In this document: one piece after another, positions 54,322 to 63,110 of the stretch | Position numbering within the stretch: position 1 is the stretch's first letter | Layout: each line of letters opens with the position of its first letter | Assembly: GCA_016194975.1 (NCBI GenBank) | Contig: JACQAM010000003.1 | Location: 248,001 to 312,000, forward strand | DNA length: 64,000 bases | Direction: 5' to 3' | Source of the DNA: Bacteroidota bacterium | GTDB taxonomy: Bacteria; Bacteroidota; Bacteroidia; Palsa-965 | Translations under genes and position numbers: made by a program | Notes under the pieces: model-generated | Databases searched by the model: none | The model's input: only the letters and a program-made list of their open reading frames with translations | Told to the model about the DNA's origin: nothing

Positions 54322-55334
54322 AATCTCGGACAATTGGGTGCAACAACAGGAGTTTTTCTTTTCGCAATATAAATGACAGAGAATTCAATTCCACCGCGGC
54401 TGTTGGTAGATGGCTGAAGTGTGGAAACATTCACATCATAACTCATGCGGTAAGTGAAAGGACCATTCTTCAATCCGACTTCAAATATTGCTGCATCAAA
54501 ATCATGAAGATCATGCGGGCCTACATAGCGGAAAGTGGGGCCGAAGATGAGATAGGAATCTGAATTCGGCAGAAATAAATTCGCCATCAAACCAAAAACC
54601 ATTTCATAATCATTCGCCTGGTGCATGTAAAGGAACCTCGGTTGCAATTGGATCTTCTCATTGATACCGATGCGCGTTCCTGCATGAATGATGTAATGGA
54701 TAGGCAATTTATTGGTCACACCATAAAATGATTCATTCGGTTGATTGAGATGAAATGCAGAAAAACCGATGAATGGATTTAAACGCGATCCTTCTTTTGC
54801 ATAATAGTAAAGTGCGCCTGCCGTAACATCAAGCATATATTTTCTTTCCACACCACTGAAATTTTCTCCGCTTGGAATTGAAGTGTCAAAAGTTCCGTCG
54901 TCTGCAAGTGTGTACTGGCTTCCCCAATAGAGACGATTGAAGTCAACACTTTTCTGAATGACACCCGCTTCCATTCCGAATGCAACGTGGTGATAATTAT
55001 TTTTGTCACACTGCAAATCATAAGCGCCCGACAAATTCAACTGAAGCACATTGAAATTTCCGTAGCCCGCGCGATTATTCATGATCTGTGCTCCAACTCC
55101 GAATCGATTAACGGGCATGTCCCATGCAATGGCAGCAGTCTGAAAAGGTTTAGTTGAAACAGCAGACCATTGATTACGATAATTCGCATGAATGCGATAG
55201 TATCCGTCGAACATTCCGGTCATCGCAGGATTCAGGTAAATCTTCGCCGCATCATAATGAGTGAGATGAAGATCCTGCGCAGAAAAACTCAGCGGGAAGG
55301 AAAACACCACAATATGAAAAATAATTTTTCGCAT
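54318..55334 (-). CDS. PorP/SprF family type IX secretion membrane protein
   Basis: A 338-residue outer-membrane barrel. A signal peptide (MRKIIFHIVVFSFPLSFSA) leads into QDLHLTHYDAAKIYLNPAMT, the family hallmark, then NYRNQWSAVSTKPFQT and Gly/Tyr-rich strands. It lies 22 bases after a type B adhesin gene and overlaps the PorE-like gene by four bases (ATGA). SprF, a homologue, is required for surface localisation of the SprB adhesin, so this copy is probably the partner of the 1,052-residue neighbour. Sequence identity to the copy at 10892-11935 is clear but limited, so the two are specialised paralogues. Confidence 0.92.
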   Translation of the reverse strand: MRKIIFHIVVFSFPLSFSAQDLHLTHYDAAKIYLNPAMTGMFDGYYRIHANYRNQWSAVSTKPFQTAAIAWDMPVNRFGVGAQIMNNRAGYGNFNVLQLNLSGAYDLQCDKNNYHHVAFGMEAGVIQKSVDFNRLYWGSQYTLADDGTFDTSIPSGENFSGVERKYMLDVTAGALYYYAKEGSRLNPFIGFSAFHLNQPNESFYGVTNKLPIHYIIHAGTRIGINEKIQLQPRFLYMHQANDYEMVFGLMANLFLPNSDSYLIFGPTFRYVGPHDLHDFDAAIFEVGLKNGPFTYRMSYDVNVSTLQPSTNSRGGIEFSVIYIAKRKTPVVAPNCPRL

Positions 55335-55356
55335 TTTATTTCAACTTGAAATTCAT

Positions 55357-58300
55357 TTAACGCAACAGCGTTACATCGCCACTCAATTCATGTGGAACTC
55401 CATCTGGTGTTACGGCATGAACTGTGTAAACATAAACGCCCATTGGCTGAGGAACACCGTCACGTTTTCCATCCCAACCGATTGATTGATCAGTGGAAAT
55501 AAATATCAGTTCGCCCCAGTTATTATAAATTCTGTAATCGAGCGTTGTGAAGGGTCCACCGAGAACAAAAAGTATTTCATTGTGTCCGTCACCATTAGGC
55601 GAGAAAGCATTCGGGATCTGCGGAGGAGAACTGATGATGTAATCATACAATGTTGTATCTGTGCAACCATTCGCATCTGTGACCACGAGGACGATCGTGT
55701 AAGTTCCTGCCTGCGCCCAGGTGTGCGAAGGATTCTGCAAACTGGAAGTTGCAGAAGAATCTCCGAAATTCCAGAGCCATGAATTTATATTTGCAAAAGA
55801 CTGATCGGTGAACTGAACGAGTTGCAATGTATTCGCTGCTGAAGTCGGAGATTCCGTGAACTGTGCAGTAGGCGATGGAACAATATTCACGGCTTGCGTA
55901 AGCGTATCAGCACATCCGTTACTGGAAGTCACCACCAGTGTTACGTTGTAATTTCCAGGTGAAGGATAATGATGCGATGGAGATTGAGAAGTTGACGTTG
56001 ATGCATCGCCGAAATTCCATGACCAGCTTACAATACTTCCGGGATTCACAGTGGAAAGATCAGTAAATGTTGTTCCATCATTCAAACAAATTCCTGCTGA
56101 TGAAAATGCAGGTGTTGGCTGCGGATAAACAGTGACAGGAATAATGACTGAATCAGGACATCCGTTCTGGGAAGTAACAACCAGTGTCACGTTATAATTT
56201 CCACCTGCTGAATAAGTATGCGAAGGATTTTGCAACGCAGAAGTATTATTCGTTGGAGGATCACCAAAATTCCAACTCCAGGAAGTGATCGCAGTTACAG
56301 AAGTTGATTGATCGCTGAACGGCATACTCACCCACGGACAAACTCCGGTGTATGTGAATTGCGCCGACGGCGCAGGAATGATCGTCACAAATAAAGTATC
56401 ATGTTGCTGACGACATCCGCCATTGTTCGTTGAATTGAAAATGATCTGAACATTTCCGGCAGCAAGATCGCCGGGGCCTGGAAGATAATTTGAAGTGAGC
56501 AGCGAATCTCCCATTGGGAAAGTTCCGTCACCATTTGTTGTCCAGTAACCCTGTCCGGTTGCAGTAGTTGCGATGATCTGGAATGGAATATTACTGCATG
56601 CAGTATCGGTTGATGAAGCACTTACATTGGGCGGAGGTGTAAGCGAAAGAATAAGTGAATCCATTGTAGGATTGCAGGAACCATTTCCTGTAGTTGAAAC
56701 CCAAAGTATAACCGAACCTGAAGCTGTGTCAGCAGCACTTGGAATATAATTCGTGCAAAGATTATTCGGATTGTTGAAAGTTCCTGTTCCCGAAGTTGAC
56801 CACGTTACACCACTTGCAAGTGTGATAGATGCGCAAACAGCGACAAACGGCGTATCGCGGCATACAACTATGTCAGGTCCTACCGATGCAGTTGGACCTG
56901 GAGTGAAATCAATTCTTACTGAATCCTGATCCTGCGAACACAATGTAGCACCCGTAGTATTCAGGACAAGATAAGTGAATCCTGCTGTGATCTCCGCTGG
57001 TGTTGGAATATAAGTGGCATTAAGAACAGTTGAATCCGGTGTAAAAGTTCCGGGACCAGTCCAGTAACCACCGCCTGAAGAATTCAAAACATTTCCACCA
57101 AGTCCGATGTTTGGATTATTTGTGCAAGTGAATGTGTCGTTTCCTGCGAGTGCGATCGGAGCAGCGATGATCTGAACAACCGTGTAATCGGTGTCATCAC
57201 ATCCGAGATCATTTGTTGCTGTATGCGTAACGGTGTATGATCCACTCGCGCCATACGCGTGTGATGGATTCTGCAAAGTAGAACTTGTCATGTCACCAAA
57301 ATCCCAATAATAAGATGTGATGGTTGAATTCGGTGAAGCTGTTGATGCATCAGTGAATGTGATCGGTTGTCCAACACATGCACTATCGTTTGAAGCACCA
57401 GTGGCTACATTCACAAATGATAAATTCACAACAGCAGTTGCCGTATCAGCACAAGCAGTTCCTACATTGATGATCAGTGTAGCATTGTAAGGCCCTAATC
57501 CCGGATAAGTATAACTCGGCTGAAATGCAGACGAAGTATCCGTCGTTGTACTTAAATCACCAAAGTTCCAGAAATAACTTGAAGCCGGATCTGAAGTGTT
57601 GCTGAAGTTCACTGTACTTCCGGAACAAACTCCGGTGATCGGACCAATAGATGCCTGAGCAAGCGGAGGACAATAAACAACGTTCAACTGAAAGTCACGC
57701 AGTATCTCACCGATCTTTACCCCATTCCTGTATTCCTCACATCTTACTCCGCAAACAAATTGTCCAACGCTTGTTGGAGAACCGGAAATAAATCCGGTTT
57801 GAGAATTCATAGTAAGATTTGGGCCGCCGGTAGGATTGTTGGGTCCGTAGCCACCTACCCATGTGATAGGAGTGAATGTTGCAATGCCTCCAGGAAATGT
57901 TGGGGCGGGATCAGAATATGGAGTGTAGTAGGAATAAACAAGTGAATCTCCATCAACATCCGTTGCAGAATGATCGAAGTTCATCGGTTCGTTCTGGCAA
58001 ACAAAAACAGGAGGAGGATTGGTCCAAACCGGACTGCCATCCGTTATCACCAGCGAGTTGTCGGGAATATGAGCATACCATGATTCCCCGGTGGTAAGTG
58101 GACTAACCACATTGCTCAACGATGCATTCCTGCAACAGTATTGGAAATAGATATGATACCCGCCGGGTTGCGGTGGAAGATTATTTACAACTTTAGAATA
58201 GATCGCTTCTTCGAGACAAATTCCGGGATTTGCCGCGCAGGTATCTATGTATGGTTGAACGGCAGTTGCGCCAGGAAAATTGATCGTGATATTTTTATTA

Positions 58301-58515
58301 GGAGAAAAAAGAGTTCCATTCTGATCACGTACCTGTATCAAAATGCTAGCCGGAAAAGCAGCATGACCCGGCGCACAATCACGATACATTTTAAGTGTGA
58401 TGCGATAAGTAGAACCTCCAAGATGTTCATAGGTGAGTGATCCTCCTACTATGTGCGTGGCGTTTGCGAACAATGCGAAAAGCAAAGCTGCGCACAACAG
58501 GGTAAAGCGTTTCAT
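55357..58515 (-). CDS. Large T9SS type B (CHU_C) protein with PKD domains
   Basis: A 1,052-residue exported protein. After the signal peptide (MKRFTLLCAALLFALFANA) comes the ~280-residue domain shared with the protein at 24638: THIVGG, YRDC, QVRDQNGTLFSPNK, PPQPGGYHIYFQYCCR, DVDGDSLVYSYYTPYSDP, RCEEYRNGVKIGEILRDF. Then two PKD domains, three Ig-like units with paired Cys, three more PKD domains (NFGDxxxxxxLQNPSHT pattern) and the gliding C-terminal domain (IPNAFSPNGDGHNEILF, IYNNWGELIFIS, GWDGKRDGVP). It heads a leftward four-gene operon with PorP/SprF and PorE-like genes. A surface adhesin role is likely. Confidence 0.9.
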   Translation of the reverse strand: MKRFTLLCAALLFALFANATHIVGGSLTYEHLGGSTYRITLKMYRDCAPGHAAFPASILIQVRDQNGTLFSPNKNITINFPGATAVQPYIDTCAANPGICLEEAIYSKVVNNLPPQPGGYHIYFQYCCRNASLSNVVSPLTTGESWYAHIPDNSLVITDGSPVWTNPPPVFVCQNEPMNFDHSATDVDGDSLVYSYYTPYSDPAPTFPGGIATFTPITWVGGYGPNNPTGGPNLTMNSQTGFISGSPTSVGQFVCGVRCEEYRNGVKIGEILRDFQLNVVYCPPLAQASIGPITGVCSGSTVNFSNTSDPASSYFWNFGDLSTTTDTSSAFQPSYTYPGLGPYNATLIINVGTACADTATAVVNLSFVNVATGASNDSACVGQPITFTDASTASPNSTITSYYWDFGDMTSSTLQNPSHAYGASGSYTVTHTATNDLGCDDTDYTVVQIIAAPIALAGNDTFTCTNNPNIGLGGNVLNSSGGGYWTGPGTFTPDSTVLNATYIPTPAEITAGFTYLVLNTTGATLCSQDQDSVRIDFTPGPTASVGPDIVVCRDTPFVAVCASITLASGVTWSTSGTGTFNNPNNLCTNYIPSAADTASGSVILWVSTTGNGSCNPTMDSLILSLTPPPNVSASSTDTACSNIPFQIIATTATGQGYWTTNGDGTFPMGDSLLTSNYLPGPGDLAAGNVQIIFNSTNNGGCRQQHDTLFVTIIPAPSAQFTYTGVCPWVSMPFSDQSTSVTAITSWSWNFGDPPTNNTSALQNPSHTYSAGGNYNVTLVVTSQNGCPDSVIIPVTVYPQPTPAFSSAGICLNDGTTFTDLSTVNPGSIVSWSWNFGDASTSTSQSPSHHYPSPGNYNVTLVVTSSNGCADTLTQAVNIVPSPTAQFTESPTSAANTLQLVQFTDQSFANINSWLWNFGDSSATSSLQNPSHTWAQAGTYTIVLVVTDANGCTDTTLYDYIISSPPQIPNAFSPNGDGHNEILFVLGGPFTTLDYRIYNNWGELIFISTDQSIGWDGKRDGVPQPMGVYVYTVHAVTPDGVPHELSGDVTLLR

Positions 58516-58551
58516 CAGAAGTACAATGTATTTAATTGGTGTTTGCTGTAG

Positions 58552-58581
58552 CTAAGATACGATAAATGAGAGTATTTCAAA
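58552..58581 (-). promoter_or_regulatory. Promoter of the adhesin-PorP-PorE operon
   Basis: Minus-strand TTTG (58581-58578), an 18-base spacer and TATCTTAG (58559-58552) match the Bacteroidota promoter with one deviation. ATG 58515 lies 36 bases further on. Confidence 0.5.
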
Positions 58582-58599
58582 CACATGAAAATCAAAATT

Positions 58600-59052
58600 T
58601 TATTTATTCGAATCCAGCAATTCAAGTTCAAGAAATCCCCCGAAATTACAAGCGGTGGCGTGCACGTAATATTTCCCGCTTTTGTAATTGGATAAATTGA
58701 TCACTTTCCTGTTCATTAGGGCCGAAAGACCTTCATCCACGGATTGAATAACAGGTTCTCCTTTATGATCGCCGAAAAGTAGACGATTATAATTTTTCTG
58801 ATCATAAAGAAATACCTGCGAATGATTTTCACTGCCGGGAAATAAAACAAGAATACTGTCGTCAGGAAATTTTCTTACGATGAGTATCGGTTGCAAAGCA
58901 AACCGCGATGAATCCGTCAGTTCAAGATACGATCCCGGGATTTCAATTTTCTGAAATTCTCTTTCCTTCGAAAAAAATACCCATAACACGACTGCCCCGG
59001 CAGTAACGAGAACGATCACAGCAATTACAATTGGGAAAAAAGTTCTTTTCAT
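58600..59052 (-). CDS. Hypothetical protein with N-terminal membrane anchor
   Basis: A 150-residue protein of no family I recognise. A single N-terminal helix (FFPIVIAVIVLVTAGAVVLW) followed by FSKEREFQK anchors it in the membrane, or serves as an uncleaved signal. The soluble part is compact and mostly beta: SYLELTDSSRFALQPILIVR, DDSILVLFPGSENHSQVFLY, then KYYVHATACNFGGFLELELL. It precedes the adhesin operon on the same strand by 84 bases that contain the operon's promoter, so it is probably transcribed separately. Confidence 0.65.
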   Translation of the reverse strand: MKRTFFPIVIAVIVLVTAGAVVLWVFFSKEREFQKIEIPGSYLELTDSSRFALQPILIVRKFPDDSILVLFPGSENHSQVFLYDQKNYNRLLFGDHKGEPVIQSVDEGLSALMNRKVINLSNYKSGKYYVHATACNFGGFLELELLDSNK

Positions 59053-59099
59053 TTACCGCGAATCCGTAAGAAACCGGACACAATTACCAAAGGTAATTT

Positions 59100-59129
59100 T
59101 TTGTCATTTGGTGAATCATCCTATCTTTG
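59100..59129 (+). promoter_or_regulatory. Promoter of the SBBP-repeat gene
   Basis: TTTG (59100-59103), an 18-base spacer and TATCTTTG (59122-59129) match the Bacteroidota promoter. ATG 59158 follows after 28 bases. Confidence 0.65.
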
Positions 59130-59157
59130 AATAAATACCAACGGCAAACCTTAAACT

Positions 59158-61671
59158 ATGACCCCCCAATTGAAACTTGCATATTTTGTGGGACTTTTTT
59201 TGTCTGCGAACTTGTCTGCTCAGATCGATGTGCAATGGGTTGGACGCTATTCTTCCGCAGGAAATAATGTTGACCGCGCAAAAAAAATGGTGGTCGATGC
59301 GGCCGGCAACAGTTTTGTTGTAGGCACCAGCTGGAACGGCGCAAATTATGATATTGTAACTGAAAAATTCAATACGAACGGAGTTCCCACCTGGACCGCA
59401 ACGTACAACGGAACCGGCAATGCTTATGATGAAGCAAGAGCGATCGCTTTGGATCCTTCGGGAAATGTTTATGTAACCGGGTACAGCGCAGGCCCTGCTT
59501 CTAATTATGATATTGTAACTATAAAATATAATGCTGCAGGTGCGCAGCAATGGGCTTCGCGATACAATGGAAGTGCGAACGGTTTCGATGAAGGTTATGA
59601 TGTAATGGCTGATGCTGCCGGAAATGTTTATGTGACCGGTGGTGCCGAAGTGACTTCAAACAGCACCGATTTCATGACCATCAAATACAATGCGGCCGGT
59701 GCACAGCAATGGGCAAGCAATTATAATTTTTCCGGTGCGAATATCGACGAAGCCTACGCAATGACGATGGATGCTTCAGGAAATATTTTTGTCACCGGTT
59801 ACAGTTATACAAGTGCAGCAAATGATTTTGACATTGCAACAATAAAATACAATAACAGTGGTGCGCAACAATGGGTTTCGCGTTACAATGGCCCCGGAAC
59901 TAATTTCGATGCCTCCACCGATATAGCACTCGATGCATCAGGAAATATTTTTGTCTGCGGTTACGCAAGAGGAACTTTATCTGTAACTGATTATGACGCG
60001 GTGACCATCAAGATCAATGCTGCCGGCGCTCAGCAATGGGCAAAAACTTATAATGGCCCCGGCAATGATTATGATCGCGCAAATGCAATTACTATTCTGC
60101 CCGATGGAAATGTAGCGATAACCGGCCGCTCCGTTGGAACAATTTCTACTGCGGAAGATATGATCACTATCCTCTACAACGGAATTTCCGGAAACGAAAT
60201 TTGGAATCGCCGTTATGATGGAGGAGTGGTGAATTACGATGAAGGACAAGCGATCGTTCCTGATTCTTCGAACCGGCTTTTTGTTACAGGATACAGTTAT
60301 GCGACCGGGGCAAATAATAATTATCTCACTATAAAATATGAAGCGAACGGAGATACTTCGTGGATCGTGAAATATAATGGAACAGGTAACAATGCTGACC
60401 AGGCCTACAGCATTGCTATGGGGATGACCGGAGAATTTTATGTAGGCGGAATGAGCAAAGGTTTTGGAACGAACGAAGATTACGCGGTTGTGAAATATTG
60501 CCAGCTGAGAGCGATCGGTTCCAATGATACTTCAATTTGTCTCGGAGCAACCACTCAACTTTCTGCAAGTTCATCTTATGGCACTATAGACAGCGTTTGG
60601 TGGACTCCTTCCACTTTTCTCAATCAATCCAATATTGCAAATCCTGTTTCTACTCCGAACACGACCACCACTTATATTCTTCATTTGCGAAATCAATATG
60701 GTTGCATAGATGAAGATACTATTACCATCACCGTTAATCCATTGCCCGGACCTGCGATCACTTCAAGCGGACCTGTAAATTTTTGTGTGGGAGGATTTGT
60801 CACTCTCACTGCGGATGATACAACAAGCACGAATGAAACTTATCTCTGGAATACCAGTGACACTACTGCCAGCATCACGGTTTCTTCAACAGGATTGTAT
60901 TCCTGCACGATCACCAATGGCAGCGGATGTTCCAGTCTGAGTTCGATCAATGTCAATGTAAATCCGCTACCGACAATTTCTGCCGGAAATGATACCGGGT
61001 TGTGCCAGAGTTCGAGCATTGTACTTTGCGCAACAGGCGGATCTACTTATGCGTGGACTCCTCCGTTCGGCGTAAGCGATACTACACTTGCATGTCCGAC
61101 AGTCGGGCCAACTTCAAGCACCACTTACATTGTTTACGGAACTGATGCAAATGGTTGTTCCAGTTCAGACACAGTTCTTGTTTCACTCTATCCTCCTCCC
61201 TCCATTCCGGTAATCACACAGAATTTTTCTGTTTTCACTTCCACTTCCGCTGCAACTTACCAATGGTATTTCAACAGCACGTTGATCCCGGGAGCAACCG
61301 GCCAATCTTACACTGCAACACAAAATGGTTCTTACTACGTGGAAATAACTGATGCCAATGGATGCAGCGCTTTCTCGGCACCGATCTCCATCAACGATGT
61401 TAGTGTTCAGGAAATTGATGTCAATAACCCGATCGCACTTTATCCGAATCCGAATAATGGAAATTTCATTGCTGAATTTGACCAGGACGGAATGAAAGGC
61501 GATATTTCCATCACCGACTTAGCAGGGAAGATCATCTTTATCAGGTCATTTGCGGCAGGTGTAAATTATCATGGAGAATTCTCCCTTGATCTTCCGTCAG
61601 GCGTTTATTTTATTAAAGTGACTTTCGAAGACGGCGCTGTCCACACGCGGAGAATGATCATCAGCGAATGA
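59158..61671 (+). CDS. SBBP beta-propeller T9SS type A protein
   Basis: An 837-residue exported protein with signal peptide MTPQLKLAYFVGLFLSANLSAQ. Residues ~25-440 contain about eight SBBP-type repeats of ~50 residues, each with a DxxGNxxVTG strand, DYDIVTIKYN and GAQQWxxRYNG, forming a propeller. Ig-like units with Cys pairs follow (CLGATTQLSASSSYGT, CVGGFVTLTADD, LCQSSSIVLCATGGSTYAW). The end is a type A T9SS signal (IALYPNPNNGNFIAEF, ITDLAGKIIFI, SGVYFIKV). Surface attachment is expected; the ligand is unknown. It has its own promoter and terminator. Confidence 0.9.
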   Translation: MTPQLKLAYFVGLFLSANLSAQIDVQWVGRYSSAGNNVDRAKKMVVDAAGNSFVVGTSWNGANYDIVTEKFNTNGVPTWTATYNGTGNAYDEARAIALDPSGNVYVTGYSAGPASNYDIVTIKYNAAGAQQWASRYNGSANGFDEGYDVMADAAGNVYVTGGAEVTSNSTDFMTIKYNAAGAQQWASNYNFSGANIDEAYAMTMDASGNIFVTGYSYTSAANDFDIATIKYNNSGAQQWVSRYNGPGTNFDASTDIALDASGNIFVCGYARGTLSVTDYDAVTIKINAAGAQQWAKTYNGPGNDYDRANAITILPDGNVAITGRSVGTISTAEDMITILYNGISGNEIWNRRYDGGVVNYDEGQAIVPDSSNRLFVTGYSYATGANNNYLTIKYEANGDTSWIVKYNGTGNNADQAYSIAMGMTGEFYVGGMSKGFGTNEDYAVVKYCQLRAIGSNDTSICLGATTQLSASSSYGTIDSVWWTPSTFLNQSNIANPVSTPNTTTTYILHLRNQYGCIDEDTITITVNPLPGPAITSSGPVNFCVGGFVTLTADDTTSTNETYLWNTSDTTASITVSSTGLYSCTITNGSGCSSLSSINVNVNPLPTISAGNDTGLCQSSSIVLCATGGSTYAWTPPFGVSDTTLACPTVGPTSSTTYIVYGTDANGCSSSDTVLVSLYPPPSIPVITQNFSVFTSTSAATYQWYFNSTLIPGATGQSYTATQNGSYYVEITDANGCSAFSAPISINDVSVQEIDVNNPIALYPNPNNGNFIAEFDQDGMKGDISITDLAGKIIFIRSFAAGVNYHGEFSLDLPSGVYFIKVTFEDGAVHTRRMIISE

Positions 61672-61687
61672 AAAATTTTTTTCTGAG

Positions 61688-61716
61688 AACGCCGGAAACC
61701 CCGGCGTTTTTTTTTG
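61688..61716 (+). terminator. Rho-independent terminator of the SBBP gene
   Basis: AACGCCGG (61688-61695) pairs with CCGGCGTT (61701-61708) around a five-base loop, followed by eight or more T. Confidence 0.9.
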
Positions 61717-61786
61717 ATCTGAAACCCGCGTATTGATTTTCATTCCCGATATTCCTGTTCTGAAATATTCAACACGTTAAAATTCT

Positions 61787-62020
61787 ATGACACTTCCCGA
61801 CCTCATTAATACAGCCGGCGTTAGCCTTATCCTTCTTGCTTTTCTTTTGCTTACTATTGGCAAGTTACGTTCGACGGATAAAATTTATCACCTCGTGAAT
61901 TTTTGCGGAGCCGCGCTCGCGTGTTACGGATCTGTTCTCATTCATGCAATGCCGTTTGTTTTTCTCGAAGCAGTCTGGTCGATCGTCGCGATCTACGGAT
62001 TGACGAGAAGAACAGTCTGA
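61787..62020 (+). CDS. CBU_0592-like small membrane protein
   Basis: A 77-residue inner-membrane protein with three hydrophobic helices: TAGVSLILLAFLLLTIG, LVNFCGAALACYGSVLIH and PFVFLEAVWSIVAIYGL. The layout matches the CBU_0592-like domain found as a stand-alone small protein in many bacteria; the biochemical role is unknown. It lies 28 bases before kdsB on the same strand and may be co-transcribed. Confidence 0.7.
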   Translation: MTLPDLINTAGVSLILLAFLLLTIGKLRSTDKIYHLVNFCGAALACYGSVLIHAMPFVFLEAVWSIVAIYGLTRRTV

Positions 62021-62048
62021 ATTTTTATCTTCACCTTTGAATTCCGTT

Positions 62049-62792
62049 ATGAAGATCATCGGCATCATACCTGCGCGTTACGCGTCCACGCGATTTCCCG
62101 GAAAACCTCTTGCGGTTATCGATGGGAAAACAATGATCGCACGCGTGGCCACACAGGCGATGAAATCAAAAAAACTTTCGGAAGTGGTCGTGGCAACCGA
62201 TGATGCACGCATTGCAGAAGAAGTTGAAAAAAATAATTTCAGGTTCGTGATGACCTCCGCTTCCCACCGCAGCGGAACAGATCGCTGTGCAGAAGCTGCG
62301 GAGATCATGGGCGGAGTATTTGATGCCGTGATCAATATTCAGGGTGATGAACCTTTCATCCGGCACGAACAGATCGATTTGCTTGCATCTCTTTTCGAAG
62401 ATGAAAAAGTTCAGATCGGCACATTGGTGAAAAAACTTTCTGACGATGCTGATCTCGACGATGCGAACGTGATGAAAGTTGTGCTTGACCATGAAAATAA
62501 CGGAATGTATTTCAGCCGCTCACCGATTCCATTTGTTCGAGGTGAAGAAAAAAAGAACTGGCCGCAGAAACATTTTTTCTACAAACACATCGGCATCTAC
62601 GGATATCGCGCTGACGTTTTACAAAAACTCGCAAAACTTTCTCCCGGAAAACTTGAACTTGCGGAATCACTCGAACAATTGCGCTGGCTGGAAAACGGTT
62701 TTAAAATAAAAACCGCGTTCACCGAAATGGAAACAATTTCCATTGACACACCGGAAGATCTTCAGAAACTTAAAAAAGCGGGATTGGTTTAA
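62049..62792 (+). CDS. kdsB: 3-deoxy-manno-octulosonate cytidylyltransferase
   Basis: A 247-residue cytosolic enzyme that activates Kdo with CTP to CMP-Kdo for the inner core of lipopolysaccharide, consistent with a Gram-negative cell. Motifs: IGIIPARYASTRFPGKPLAV (nucleotide-binding loop), VVVATDDARI, RSGTDRCAEAA and NIQGDEPFI (metal Asp), then YFSRSPIPF and KHIGIYGYRADVL. TTG 62037 is in frame, but ATG 62049 gives the canonical N-terminus. Length is normal and all motifs are intact. Confidence 0.97.
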   Translation: MKIIGIIPARYASTRFPGKPLAVIDGKTMIARVATQAMKSKKLSEVVVATDDARIAEEVEKNNFRFVMTSASHRSGTDRCAEAAEIMGGVFDAVINIQGDEPFIRHEQIDLLASLFEDEKVQIGTLVKKLSDDADLDDANVMKVVLDHENNGMYFSRSPIPFVRGEEKKNWPQKHFFYKHIGIYGYRADVLQKLAKLSPGKLELAESLEQLRWLENGFKIKTAFTEMETISIDTPEDLQKLKKAGLV

Positions 62793-62800
62793 AGAGTGAA

Positions 62801-62830
62801 TTGCATCGATACGTTCAATTTATATCTTTG
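62801..62830 (+). promoter_or_regulatory. Promoter of tRNA-Ser
   Basis: TTG (62801-62803), a 19-base spacer and TATCTTTG (62823-62830) match the Bacteroidota promoter. The mature tRNA starts 14 bases after the box. Confidence 0.75.
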
Positions 62831-62843
62831 CAATCCTTTTCCC

Positions 62844-62930
62844 GGAGACTTGTCCGAGTGGCTGAAGGAGCACGCCTGGAAAGTGTGTATACCAGAAATG
62901 GTATCGAGAGTTCGAATCTCTCAGTCTCCG
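62844..62930 (+). tRNA. tRNA-Ser (anticodon GGA)
   Basis: Class II tRNA with a long variable arm (TACCAGAAATGGTA). The acceptor arm is GGAGACT (62844-62850) with AGTCTCC (62923-62929) and discriminator G at 62930. The anticodon arm is CACGC-CTGGAAA-GTGTG, reading UCC and UCU codons. The T arm is GAGAGTTCGAATCTCTC. CCA is not encoded. Confidence 0.97.
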
Positions 62931-62955
62931 CAAAAAAAAATAAACCGTCTATCGC

Positions 62956-62979
62956 TGGCGGTTTTTTTTTATTTACAGG
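62956..62979 (+). terminator. Possible terminator after tRNA-Ser
   Basis: AACCG (62943-62947) and CGGTT (62959-62963) with a T run of about ten bases form a hairpin that could end the tRNA transcript just before the mobile element. Confidence 0.55.
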
Positions 62980-62987
62980 TTTTCTAA

Positions 62988-63110
62988 GGGCATCTCTAAA
63001 AACACAGAAATGCAAGGCGGGCAAGTCTGAAAAACCGGAATTTACTATTCGTAAATGAGGATTTTGAGGATGTAGCCCAACGCAGCAGTTCGAAGTTATT
63101 AGAGATGCCC
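62988..63110. mobile_element. 123-bp MITE-like element, copy 2, with CTAA duplication
   Basis: Terminal inverted repeats GGGCATCTCTAA and TTAGAGATGCCC bound a non-coding 123-base element differing from copy 1 (28409-28531) at three positions. It is flanked by direct repeats CTAA at 62984-62987 and 63111-63114, the 4-bp target duplication expected from YTAR-type insertion, as in IS5-group elements. The right-hand CTAA contains the TAG stop of the asparaginase gene (minus strand), so insertion happened exactly at the gene end without changing the protein. Confidence 0.92.

Noticed and set aside
61787-62020. Small toxin or holin-like gene upstream of kdsB
   Set aside because: The three-helix layout fits the CBU_0592-like family, and no antitoxin or lysis partner is adjacent.
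62801-63058. Rightward and leftward frames over tRNA-Ser and the mobile element
   Set aside because: They run through a tRNA and a non-coding element and have no credible start or protein features.
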